This document shows positions 1 through 7,274 of a DNA stretch of 31,006 nucleotides, one piece after another (position 1 is the stretch's first letter; every line of letters begins with the position of its first letter). The stretch is from an uncultured Mobiluncus sp. GTDB taxonomy: Bacteria > Actinomycetota > Actinomycetes > Actinomycetales > Actinomycetaceae. The stretch lies in NCBI RefSeq assembly GCF_947254095.1, contig NZ_CAMYBV010000022.1, positions 1-31,006 of the forward strand. Direction: 5' to 3'. The position numbers and the translations under genes were made by a program. The notes beneath the pieces are model-generated. The model was not told the DNA's origin and searched no databases. It saw only the letters and a program-made list of their open reading frames with translations.

Positions 1-419
1 TGGTTCATGACGCGGCCCGCCCTTTCACTCCCCCCGCAGTGTTTGACCGCGTGGTTTCAGCTCTACAGAACGGTCATCGGGCCGTTGTTCCCGCCCTGCC
101 CGTCACCGACACAATCAAGGTCATAGCTCCGCGGACCCGTTCCGACGAGCCTGTCGAGGTCGTCACCGCCACCCCGAACCGCGCGACTTTGCGTGCAGTC
201 CAAACGCCACAGGGCTTTTACCTGCACGAGTTGGCAGCGCTGCACCAGCGTTTTGCCGAACGCTCGCTCGCGGAGTCCACGTCTTTCTCCGATGATGCAG
301 CGCTCTATGAAGCCGCAAACCTGCCGGTCGTGACCGTAGACGGCGATCGCTCCGCCTACAAAATCACCACACCCGCCGACCTGGCCCTCGCCGAATCCCA
401 GCACTCCCCGCACCACTAA
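1..419 (+). CDS. ispD: IspD, 2-C-methyl-D-erythritol 4-phosphate cytidylyltransferase (3' part)
   Basis: C-terminal part of the MEP-pathway cytidylyltransferase, which makes CDP-methylerythritol from CTP and MEP in the cytoplasm. The 5' part is off the left edge. The first complete codon is at position 3, and the frame opens with VHDAARPF, the family's conserved VHDAARP motif. Further family signs are the VTDTIK segment, the TPQ motif after RAVQ, FSDDAALYE and the closing KITTPADLALAE. The frame ends at TAA 417-419 after a short His-rich tail. A GTG at 39 could start a shorter frame, but the conserved residues lie upstream of it, so it is internal. IspF often follows or is fused in other genomes; here the gene is followed by non-coding DNA. 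The recognition is firm from the motifs. Confidence 0.93.
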   Translation, partial: VHDAARPFTPPAVFDRVVSALQNGHRAVVPALPVTDTIKVIAPRTRSDEPVEVVTATPNRATLRAVQTPQGFYLHELAALHQRFAERSLAESTSFSDDAALYEAANLPVVTVDGDRSAYKITTPADLALAESQHSPHH

Positions 420-570
420 CGTCCCCGATTTTTCCTGAGCCGCAACAATAACTCACGATCTCTAGACAATAGATACTATTTGCACACCTTGATGCCCCAT
501 TGATGGCACACTATGCAGTTCTGAGGGGTAAACAGGATTGTCAGGGGTACCCGCGATATTTTGGGCGTAA

Positions 571-740
571 GAGGTCCCCGTGGTGGAGGGGGGACCTCGA
601 AGGAGCATATGGGTACTTGCAATCTCTGCGAGATTGCGTACCCTGGCTCGTTCGCCCGTACACGCGAGCAAGCTCGCGTCCGGGCTCACTCGCTGCGGGT
701 GTTCGTAGTTTTTCTTAGCGGCTTGCCCGCTTAGAAAAAC
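571..740. other. Cluster of strong hairpins in non-coding DNA
   Basis: At least four potential stem-loops follow one another with no convincing coding frame. They are: GAGGTCCCC at 571-579 with 590-598 (9 bp, perfect); GGGTAC plus GCAATCTC at 611-626 with 630-643 (14 bp with a 2-nt bulge and a 3-nt loop); ACGCGAG at 662-668 with 673-679 (7 bp, perfect); and a T-rich arm at 708-721 with an A-rich arm at 727-740 (14 bp with one mismatch). The wider stretch 420-912 has no gene I can support. The cluster could be a small RNA, a structured leader of the downstream transporter, or the remains of a mobile element. It does not fold as a tRNA. The strand is unknown. Confidence 0.5.
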
Positions 741-912
741 AGAACGGGACCCCATTTCTGCGACTGAGAGGCATCTCCCCGACGCCGCACGGACCGACCT
801 AGCGAGCAACAACCCGATTGAGCAACGAACACCATAGATAACACGAGAGAACTTAACAAATCCCTTACGTAAAACCGGTAGGTTAACAGTGAAGTCATCA
901 AAGGGGAGAGAC

Positions 913-1041
913 ATGCCAAAACCAGGCGGATTCATCCAAAAGTTAACATGGTGCATGGGGGCGCGATGGCAGCGCGAAGCGCATGAGCCATCGCGGGCCG
1001 GGCGCGAAGGCGTTAAAAAACGGTCCGGGGGACCGTTTTAG
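913..1041 (+). pseudogene. Remnant (or leader ORF) repeating the start of the next MFS gene
   Basis: A 42-codon frame with its own ribosome site (AAGGGGAGAG, 901-910) begins at ATG 913. Its first 15 residues match the first 15 of the MFS transporter at 1067 at 12 positions, including GGF, QKLTWCM. After that the similarity stops abruptly, and the rest is an Arg/Gly-rich read-through of hairpin DNA ending at TAG 1039-1041 inside the terminator-like stem. The simplest reading is a former tandem copy of the MFS gene that lost nearly all of its body. A regulatory leader peptide is the alternative. At the DNA level the 45 nt have diverged noticeably, so the duplication is not recent. Confidence 0.55.
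1017..1039 (+). terminator. Intrinsic terminator-like hairpin ahead of the MFS gene
   Basis: A perfect 10-bp stem, AAAACGGTCC (1017-1026) with GGACCGTTTT (1030-1039), and a GGG loop. It has four T residues at the 3' side on the plus strand and six on the minus strand, so it could work in both directions. An additional 8-bp stem, GCGATGGC (963-970) with GCCATCGC (987-994), lies just upstream. It sits only 15 nt before the ribosome site of the gene at 1067, so it would end or attenuate any transcript coming from the hairpin cluster. Confidence 0.55.
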
Positions 1042-1066
1042 CCGCAGCTCCTTGAAAGGGAAAACA

Positions 1067-2641
1067 ATGGTAAAAGAAGGCGGATTTCTTCAAAAACTAA
1101 CCTGGTGCATGTGGGACGCCGGCGGCGCCTCTGTCAACGCGGTCGCGACGACTTTCGTGTTCACGGTTTACTTGACCGGCTCGGCTTTCGGCAACCAAAC
1201 GGCCTCTTCACAAGCCGTTTCAACCGGCATGACCATCGCGGGAATTATCGTGGCGCTGACCGCCCCCATCACCGGGCAACGCGCGGATCGGCGCGGCAAA
1301 GGAACATTTTGGCTGGGGGTCTTTTCGGTAATCATCATCGCTTGTTTGGCGGCGATGTTCTTTGTGGCGCCGCACCCGAACTTCCTGTGGCTGGGCGTGG
1401 GCCTGCTGGCGCTGATGACCATGTTCTTCGAGTTCGCCACCGTAAACTACTACGCCATGCTGACCCGGATTTCCAACGCCGACAACATCGGAAAAATCAG
1501 CGGTATCGGCTGGGCCAGCGGGTATTTCGGCGGAATCGTCCTGTTGATGTTCCTGAACTTCGGTTTCATCTCGGAAAATAACTTCACCGGCTTGGACACC
1601 GCAAACGGCATGGGGGTGCGAGTCGCGATGCTGGTCGCGGCCGCGTGGTCGCTGATTTTCTTTGTGCCGGTGCTGTTTACCGTGCGCGGGCGGGTCGTGC
1701 CGGGCAGCGAAAACCTGCCTCACGAGTCCATTTTCACCTCCTACAAAAAACTGTTCCAAACCATCGCCTGGCTGTTTCGCAACGCCCCGAACGTGCTGTA
1801 CTTCCTGATTGCCTCCGCGATTTTCCGCGACGGACTGTCCGGCGTCTTTACGTTCGGCGGCATCATCGCGGCGGTGACTTTCGGTTTCTCTCCGGGGGAA
1901 GTCATTATTTTCGCGGTCGTCGCCAACGTCGCGGCCGGCATCGCCACGACGCTGATGGGTTTCTTTGACGACAAAATCGGCCCCAAGAAAGTCATGATTT
2001 TCTCTCTAATCATGCTGGTAGCGTGCTGTTTAGGGGTTTTCGCTCTGCACGCCCAAGGCAAAATCATCATGTGGACAATCGGGCTGTTCATGACCTTGTG
2101 GGTCGGCCCGGCCCAGTCCGCGTCCCGTTCTTTCCTGGCGCGGCGCATTCCCGAAGGTCACGAGGGCGAGGTGTTCGGGCTCTACCAGACGACGGGTCGC
2201 TCGGTGACGTGGCTGGCTCCCCTGATGTTTACCCTGTTCATCAGCCTCGGCCAGCACTTTACCCCGTTTATTCCGCCCGCTTTGCTGTCTGTGACGACGG
2301 GTCCGGGCGGCCCGATGATGGCGATTCACGCGCAGGCTCAATACTGGGGCATCCTCGGGATTGGCCTGGTGCTGCTGGTGGGGTTGCTGATGCTGCTGCC
2401 GGTGCGCGAGGATCACATGGTTCTGCGGCGGGCGACCGAGACAGCGCCGAGCGTTTCCGCTCCTGACGCAGTTTCGGGCGACCCCACAAGTCTTGAGGGG
2501 GACGTTTCCGTGACGGTTTCGCCCTCCGGGCCCGGCCAGCCGGTCGAACTCCCGGCGGAAACACCGACGGAAGACTCTTCACCTGAAACTCCCCCGCCCA
2601 GCGCGCCAGACCCCACACAAACCCTCGGAGGTGCCCAATGA
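1067..2641 (+). CDS. MFS transporter, UMF1/Atg22-like
   Basis: An integral membrane protein of 524 residues with about 12 hydrophobic segments spread over residues 20-460, then a Pro/Ser/Thr/Glu-rich cytoplasmic-type tail of about 70 residues. The N-terminal WCMWDAGGASVNAV resembles the W-x-x-x-D-x-x-x-S opening of UMF1/Atg22-like MFS proteins. GQRADRRGKG between the second and third segments is the MFS motif A loop. The substrate cannot be read. I chose ATG 1067 because GAAAGGG (1054-1060) precedes it at 6 nt. The frame is open back to 983, but that part crosses the terminator hairpin and looks non-coding. The stop codon overlaps the next start as ATGA, so the downstream lipoprotein is translationally coupled and may be a partner. 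The upstream remnant shows that the locus once carried a second copy. Confidence 0.8.
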   Translation: MVKEGGFLQKLTWCMWDAGGASVNAVATTFVFTVYLTGSAFGNQTASSQAVSTGMTIAGIIVALTAPITGQRADRRGKGTFWLGVFSVIIIACLAAMFFVAPHPNFLWLGVGLLALMTMFFEFATVNYYAMLTRISNADNIGKISGIGWASGYFGGIVLLMFLNFGFISENNFTGLDTANGMGVRVAMLVAAAWSLIFFVPVLFTVRGRVVPGSENLPHESIFTSYKKLFQTIAWLFRNAPNVLYFLIASAIFRDGLSGVFTFGGIIAAVTFGFSPGEVIIFAVVANVAAGIATTLMGFFDDKIGPKKVMIFSLIMLVACCLGVFALHAQGKIIMWTIGLFMTLWVGPAQSASRSFLARRIPEGHEGEVFGLYQTTGRSVTWLAPLMFTLFISLGQHFTPFIPPALLSVTTGPGGPMMAIHAQAQYWGILGIGLVLLVGLLMLLPVREDHMVLRRATETAPSVSAPDAVSGDPTSLEGDVSVTVSPSGPGQPVELPAETPTEDSSPETPPPSAPDPTQTLGGAQ

Positions 2642-3360
2642 AACGCCAGCTTTTCTCCTTGATTGCCGCGGCCGGCCTGGTGATGTTGAGCCTGACCGGG
2701 TGCGCCTCAGATCAAAGTAAAGTCGACGCGAAACCGGCGCCCGGTTCTCCTGACATCGGCGCGACGGCCGCCATTTTCGCCGACCTGAAACTGGCGGGGC
2801 ACTCGCTCACGCCGTTCAACGAGGACGAATCCACCCAGCTGCGCCAACAGGTTGACCTGGCCGGGGACCAGGTGCGCGACCTGAAAAACCCGGCGGGACT
2901 GGAGTTTGAGCCCGCCGGTTCTGGCTGCCAAGCCATGATGCGCAATTCTTTCAACCTTCCCCTGCTGCATTGGCCCTCCCTGGCGGCCCAGGCGCCTGAC
3001 GGACAGGCGGCAGCCCAGGTGTTCCTGGCGCCTTCTGTCCAGGACGTGCGGTCGATGATTGACGACCTCAACACCATGATCAGGAACTGCGAGGAAGTGA
3101 CGGTGAGCGCCCCGACCGGCACCGTTAAGATGACCCTCAAAGCGAACGACCCCGTGGTGTCTTGTACGAACGGGTATCGCCAAACCGTGACAAGCAACCA
3201 GGTCAGCCAGACTTTGGACGTGTGTTACGTCCCGCATGACAACGCGGTTTTGGCGCTGTCCCTGGTGGATTCCACGGATACTGCTCAGGGCATAGCGCAG
3301 GATTTCGAGGATTTCTCGTCGCGTTTCTATGCGCGGCTGGCCCCGCTGTACACCGAGTAG
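2638..3360 (+). CDS. Secreted lipoprotein of unknown function
   Basis: A 240-residue protein with a lipoprotein signal peptide: MKRQ, a hydrophobic stretch, then the lipobox LTGC with the lipidated cysteine at residue 22. The mature part begins with a Ser/Asp/Pro-rich spacer typical of surface lipoproteins. It contains cysteines near residues 100, 148 and 182-202 that could form disulfides. I do not recognise a named domain. The start ATG overlaps the stop of the MFS gene (ATGA, 2638-2641), and GGAGG (2627-2631) lies just upstream, so the two are co-expressed. An accessory role for the transporter is an inference from this coupling only. Confidence 0.82.
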   Translation: MKRQLFSLIAAAGLVMLSLTGCASDQSKVDAKPAPGSPDIGATAAIFADLKLAGHSLTPFNEDESTQLRQQVDLAGDQVRDLKNPAGLEFEPAGSGCQAMMRNSFNLPLLHWPSLAAQAPDGQAAAQVFLAPSVQDVRSMIDDLNTMIRNCEEVTVSAPTGTVKMTLKANDPVVSCTNGYRQTVTSNQVSQTLDVCYVPHDNAVLALSLVDSTDTAQGIAQDFEDFSSRFYARLAPLYTE

Positions 3361-3460
3361 TCCCTCGCCTCAAGCACGTTACCCGGCACCCGCAGCCCGT
3401 CTCAACGGCGTTGCCCGATGAGCGCGGTTGCGCGATGTCAACGGGCACGCGACTGAGGAA

Positions 3461-3466
3461 TATACT
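3461..3466 (+). promoter_or_regulatory. -10 box for a leaderless transcript
   Basis: TATACT lies exactly 6 nt before the ATG at 3473, so transcription would begin at or next to the start codon. No good ribosome site exists at normal distance (a GAGGA is 13 nt away). The -35 region is weak. The same arrangement recurs at three other genes in the window. Confidence 0.5.
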
Positions 3467-3472
3467 GGCCAT

Positions 3473-4849
3473 ATGTCGTCAGTTCGCAAATCTAAGGCTC
3501 CTGGTCCCCGCCAGCCCGACAGTATCGTCGCTTCTCCCGACCCTGCCATGATTGATGCCGCCCGCACCGAACCGGGCGGGATTCCAGTTCCGGTCGAAGA
3601 TTTGCCCCTGACCGCGCTGCGTCCTGCCGCCCAAGCGGCTTTCACCGGCTACACCAGTCACGACCCGGAATACCGCCGCATCAAGTTTGCCCTGTTCGTA
3701 GCTGGTTTCGTGACTTTCGCGCAGATTTATGAGGTGCAGGTGCTGCTGCCGGACATCTCGAAGTTTTTCTCTATCTCCCCGGTCACGGCCTCGCTGGCGC
3801 TGTCGCTGACGACCCTAGCGTTGGCCATCTCGATGTTCTTTATCGGGCCGTCCTCGGAACGTCTGGGGCGCCGCCCGATTATTTTGATTTCCCTTTTCGT
3901 GGCCTCCCTCCTGGGTATTATCCTGGGCTTTACCCCGAACTGGGGCTTTTTGATGGTCGGACGTTTTGTGCAGGGCATGGCGTTGGCGGGTTTGCCCGCA
4001 GTGGCCACGGCTTACCTAGCTGAGGAAATCTGTTCAGCTGAGCTGCCCAAGGCGGCTGGTTCCTACGTGGCCGGTACTGCGATTGGCGGTATGTTGGGTC
4101 GCATTCTCTCCGGGTTTTTGTCTCACCTGGTGGGCTGGGACATGACCATCACTATCCAGGGTTGCATCGGCGTGGTCGGGACAGTGCTGGTGTGGCTGCT
4201 TTTGCCCAAACAGGAGGGTTTCTCTAAGGCCGAGCCGGGGTTGAAAGCCCTGTTGCAACACACCAAGGACGTCTTAACTGAACCCGGTTTGGTGCTGCTG
4301 TTCGTCATTGCCGGCACCGCTCTGGGCGCTTATCAAAGTATCCTCAACATGATGCCCTACCGTTTGACCGGCGCGCCCTACTTTATGGCGACCTGGATTG
4401 TTTCCCTGATTTTCCTGGTCAACCTGTTCGGTTCAGTCGCGGCTTCCGCGGCAGGCAGCTTGGCTTCACGTTTTGGCAGGCGCGCCGTCGTCCCGGTCGC
4501 CGGCATCATCTATTTGGTGGGAATTTTGATGACTTTGGCAAGGCCGTTGTGGGCGATTTTTGCGGGGCTCATCGTGTTTACCATCGGGTTCTTTGCGGTT
4601 CATTCCGTAGCGACCGGCTGGGTCACGGCTCGGGCGGTATCCGGGGTGGGGGCCACCGGCCAGGCTTCGTCAGCCTACTCGATTGTTTACTATGCCGGCG
4701 GCTCGATTTTCGGCACCCTAGCTGGTTTTGGTTGGACCGCCCTGGGCTGGCTGGGAGTGGTGGCAATTTCCGGTTCCCTGGCAGTCGTAGTCATCATCCT
4801 GGCGTTGATTTTGCGCCACATCAAGCCACTGTCCGCCTCCGGGTACTGA
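3473..4849 (+). CDS. MFS transporter, YnfM-like (12 TM)
   Basis: A 458-residue major facilitator with a roughly 60-residue hydrophilic N-terminus followed by 12 hydrophobic segments. Motif A appears in both halves: SSERLGRRP near residue 127 and SLASRFGRR near residue 337. The overall pattern suits the drug/arabinose-type exporters of the YnfM group; the substrate is unknown. ATG 3473 is chosen because a TATACT box fits a leaderless start there. A TTG at 3428 would add 15 residues with no supporting ribosome site. The 3' end (4019-4849) is repeated in deleted form at 11181-11483. The gene converges on the ArsR regulator with a 105-nt gap in which I see no clear terminator. Confidence 0.82.
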   Translation: MSSVRKSKAPGPRQPDSIVASPDPAMIDAARTEPGGIPVPVEDLPLTALRPAAQAAFTGYTSHDPEYRRIKFALFVAGFVTFAQIYEVQVLLPDISKFFSISPVTASLALSLTTLALAISMFFIGPSSERLGRRPIILISLFVASLLGIILGFTPNWGFLMVGRFVQGMALAGLPAVATAYLAEEICSAELPKAAGSYVAGTAIGGMLGRILSGFLSHLVGWDMTITIQGCIGVVGTVLVWLLLPKQEGFSKAEPGLKALLQHTKDVLTEPGLVLLFVIAGTALGAYQSILNMMPYRLTGAPYFMATWIVSLIFLVNLFGSVAASAAGSLASRFGRRAVVPVAGIIYLVGILMTLARPLWAIFAGLIVFTIGFFAVHSVATGWVTARAVSGVGATGQASSAYSIVYYAGGSIFGTLAGFGWTALGWLGVVAISGSLAVVVIILALILRHIKPLSASGY

Positions 4850-4954
4850 AACCCGAGTTCTACAAATATGCAGTATGTCCGGTTTTTCAGGCATTTATGC
4901 TGGTGCTGCTGGTGGCGGTTGTGGTTAGACTAGAGTCGCCTCGTCACCATCAAG

Positions 4955-5437
4955 TTACACGTGGGTGTGCCCAATAAAATGCAGCATTTGGTGCGCAGCC
5001 GCGTCTTTCAAGGTATAGCGCATCAAGCGCCCGTCACGATCCGCGTTAACCCAGCCTTCGTCGCGCAAGACCCGCAGCGCTTGTGAGGCTGCCGTCTGGG
5101 TAATACCTGCCGCTTTGGCTAAATCCTGTACGCAAGAACCAGGGTAAATATGCATATAAGACAGCAGCTTCAGCCGGGTTAAGTCGGCTAGCAATTCGAA
5201 GCGAGGTGCCCAAGTGGTGGCAATCTTGTCGATGTCTACCGGCTGCATCGGGGGAGTCGCAAGTCGTCCGTGGTGGGTATGGTCTTCGCAGTGGGCTTCG
5301 TCGGGTTCGTAATGTTTCCCGCTTTCATGAGGCATCAGCTCAATTTCCGCCGCGCACCGGCACCCCGAACCGGTTCCGTGTGGATGGGCCAAGGCTTCGC
5401 GCAGGGCACGAATCTCCGCGGCAGGCAGCTCGCTCAT
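4955..5437 (-). CDS. ArsR/SmtB-family metal-responsive repressor
   Basis: A 160-residue winged-helix regulator. The helix-turn-helix runs over about residues 101-130, and WVNADRDGRLMRYTL forms the wing. A long N-terminal arm is rich in possible metal ligands: H18, H20, C26, C28, H37, H42, H49, C50, H53, H55 and H56. The C-terminal helix carries H149, H153, H157 and H159. C102 sits at the position of the first cysteine of the ELCVCD site of CadC/ArsR proteins, but the second is Gln. Family members are repressors that leave DNA on binding metal. The start is ATG 5437 with AGGAAGGAAAG upstream. It is divergent from the ABC importer at 5634, which it probably controls. The metal (Ni, Co, Zn or other) is not decided by the sequence. 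Confidence 0.87.
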   Translation of the reverse strand: MSELPAAEIRALREALAHPHGTGSGCRCAAEIELMPHESGKHYEPDEAHCEDHTHHGRLATPPMQPVDIDKIATTWAPRFELLADLTRLKLLSYMHIYPGSCVQDLAKAAGITQTAASQALRVLRDEGWVNADRDGRLMRYTLKDAAAHQMLHFIGHTHV

Positions 5438-5466
5438 GAATCTTTCCTTCCTAATACCTTTCCAAT

Positions 5467-5482
5467 TGTGACATTATTCACC
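5467..5482. promoter_or_regulatory. CRP/GlxR-like box in the divergent regulator-importer region
   Basis: TGTGA-CATTAT-TCACC matches the CRP-family consensus TGTGA-N6-TCACA at 9 of 10 positions. It lies about 30 nt upstream of the arsR start and 150 nt upstream of the importer start. It also contains GACATTATT, which recurs at 5583-5591 within and beside the palindrome near the importer, so it may belong to the ArsR operator instead. Confidence 0.4.
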
Positions 5483-5571
5483 TGATTTTGGCGCGTTATC
5501 TCTGGGTTTCCCTGCCGGCGGGAGAATTGCCCCACTACTAACCGCATGATAATATCTTTGCGAACTAACAT

Positions 5572-5587
5572 ATGTCTATCTAGACAT
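5572..5587. promoter_or_regulatory. Palindromic operator candidate upstream of the importer
   Basis: ATGTCTA-TC-TAGACAT is a perfect 7-2-7 inverted repeat in an AT-rich setting, 46 nt before the binding-protein start. The size and the central AT-rich dyad suit ArsR/SmtB operators. A GATAAT box about 20 nt upstream (5547-5552) could be the -10, which would put the palindrome just downstream of the transcription start, a repressing position. Confidence 0.55.
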
Positions 5588-5633
5588 TATTAAACGCACT
5601 ATGCGAACAATACGTTACACACAAGGAGCAGTT

Positions 5634-7274
5634 ATGTCTCAAATCCGCCTCCCTGGCAAATTCAACTTAAAGACCCTTGCTGTCAGCGGCGCTGCCGTGG
5701 CGTTAGCTTTGAGCCTCAGCGCTTGTCAAGGAGGTACCTCCACGAAAGGCTCCGCCAGCACCGGCAAATCCGCAGCTGCCGATGAAATCACTTTGGCGGA
5801 CGCTTATGAATTGGGAGGATACAACCCTACCAACGGCTATGCCGAACTCGGCGTCTCCCCCATATATGAAGGCTTGTTGGGTTTGGACAGCAAAGACCCT
5901 CATAAATTGCCAGAGCTGCGTCCGGTTCTGGCGACTGCGATGCCGACTTCTAACGCAGATAAAACCGAATGGACCGTGGAAGTCCGCGACGGAGTGAAAT
6001 TCTCGGACGGCAGCGATTTCGATGCCCAAGACGTGGTGGCTAATTACAAAGAAGTGATGAATCCCGACACGGCTTCGGAAATTGGAGCCTCTTACGAGAT
6101 GGTGGAACAGATTAACGCGGACGGAAACAAGGTCACTTTCAAGCTCAAGTACCCCTACCCCGATTTCCCCTCTCGACTGCTGCTGGGAATGGCACCTAGT
6201 GAATACATGAAAGGTGGACTGGCGAGTGAATCTCCTCTAAACACCAAACCCGTAGGAACCGGACCATATGTCCTGAAAACACTCGACAGTCAGAAAGCCG
6301 TGTGGGTAGCCAACCCCAATTATTGGGGCAAGGCACCGCAGGTTAAGCAGCTGACCACTGTGTATGTCCCCGATGACGCCGCTCGCGTGGCTCGGATTCG
6401 CACCAAGGAATTCGACGGTTCGATTGTTCCTCCCGCTTTGGCAAACAGCCTGAAAGACCTCCCCGGTTACCAGGTGGTATATGCGGATTCCGCTGACTGG
6501 CGCGGAATTAGTTTCCCCGGCAGCAACGCATTTTGTGCCGACTTACAGGCCCGAATCGCCATGAATGAAGCCGTGAACCGCCAGGAAATAATCAAAAATG
6601 TACTGTTCGGGGCAGGCAAACCAGCATACACTCCAGTTTCTGGGGTTTACGAAGCTTACGTCCCGGAAGCACAGTTTAAGTTTGACTTGGATGGCGCCAA
6701 AAAGCGTCTGGACGCAGCCGGCTGGAAACCCGGTGCGGACGGGATTCGTGAAAAAGACGGTCAGCGCGCGGCTTTCACCCTAGCTTACAGCTCTAATGAC
6801 ACCGTGCGCCGTGACCTATCGGTGGCTTTCGCCGCCGCCATGAAGCCACTGGGCGTAGACGTGAAACTGGAAGGAACCACTTGGGATGCGCTGGATGGAC
6901 GCCTGGACAAAGTCGGTATCTTGTTGGGTGGCGGCGACAAGCCGTATTCCATTGACACTCAGGTGTACTCGATTTTGCACACCCGCGAAGCAAACACCTC
7001 GCAGTACGATAACCCCGGCAACTACGGCTCGCCAGAAATGGATAAAATCCTGGAACAGGCACGCAAATCCGGGGATGAATCCGAACGAGTTAAGCTATAC
7101 CAGCAAGCCCAAAAGCAGTATTTGGAAGCCCCGAACCACGTGTTCCTGGCATTCTTGCAACACGCTTATGTCACCCGTGATGCCGGTTGGAAGACCGGGA
7201 ATCTGACGGTAGAGCCGCACTCCCACGGCGTGAATTGGGGTCCGTGGTGGAACCTGGGGCAATGGGAGAAATAA
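5634..7274 (+). CDS. ABC importer substrate-binding lipoprotein, family 5 (nickel/peptide type)
   Basis: A 546-residue extracytoplasmic binding protein of the NikA/OppA/DppA family. It has a signal peptide with lipobox LSAC (Cys31). Family signs are LPELRPVLATAM, the WTVEVRDGVKFSDGSDFDAQDVV segment, VGTGPYVLK, NPNYWGKAP and the region around residues 465-500 with paired Tyr/Asn residues. The C-terminus HSHGVNWGPWWNLGQW puts two His in an aromatic setting. The start ATG 5634 has AAGGAG (5623-5628) at 5 nt; the frame is open to 5601 but without a ribosome site. It overlaps the permease gene by 13 nt, so the genes form an operon. Nickel or cobalt is favoured because of the neighbouring metal-sensor-type ArsR. 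The family also carries peptides, so the substrate is an inference. Confidence 0.86.
   Translation: MSQIRLPGKFNLKTLAVSGAAVALALSLSACQGGTSTKGSASTGKSAAADEITLADAYELGGYNPTNGYAELGVSPIYEGLLGLDSKDPHKLPELRPVLATAMPTSNADKTEWTVEVRDGVKFSDGSDFDAQDVVANYKEVMNPDTASEIGASYEMVEQINADGNKVTFKLKYPYPDFPSRLLLGMAPSEYMKGGLASESPLNTKPVGTGPYVLKTLDSQKAVWVANPNYWGKAPQVKQLTTVYVPDDAARVARIRTKEFDGSIVPPALANSLKDLPGYQVVYADSADWRGISFPGSNAFCADLQARIAMNEAVNRQEIIKNVLFGAGKPAYTPVSGVYEAYVPEAQFKFDLDGAKKRLDAAGWKPGADGIREKDGQRAAFTLAYSSNDTVRRDLSVAFAAAMKPLGVDVKLEGTTWDALDGRLDKVGILLGGGDKPYSIDTQVYSILHTREANTSQYDNPGNYGSPEMDKILEQARKSGDESERVKLYQQAQKQYLEAPNHVFLAFLQHAYVTRDAGWKTGNLTVEPHSHGVNWGPWWNLGQWEK

Noticed and set aside
605..700. Hairpins that look at first like a tRNA
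   Set aside because: No cloverleaf: the T-loop consensus, anticodon arm spacing and acceptor pairing are missing.
462..956. A 164-codon minus-strand open frame in the hairpin region
   Set aside because: It runs through all the hairpins and through the duplicated MFS start region on the other strand, has no ribosome site and shows no recognisable protein pattern.
983..1066. Longer start for the first MFS gene
   Set aside because: The 28 extra codons read through the terminator stem and have no family similarity; ATG 1067 has a good ribosome site and aligns with the duplicated start.
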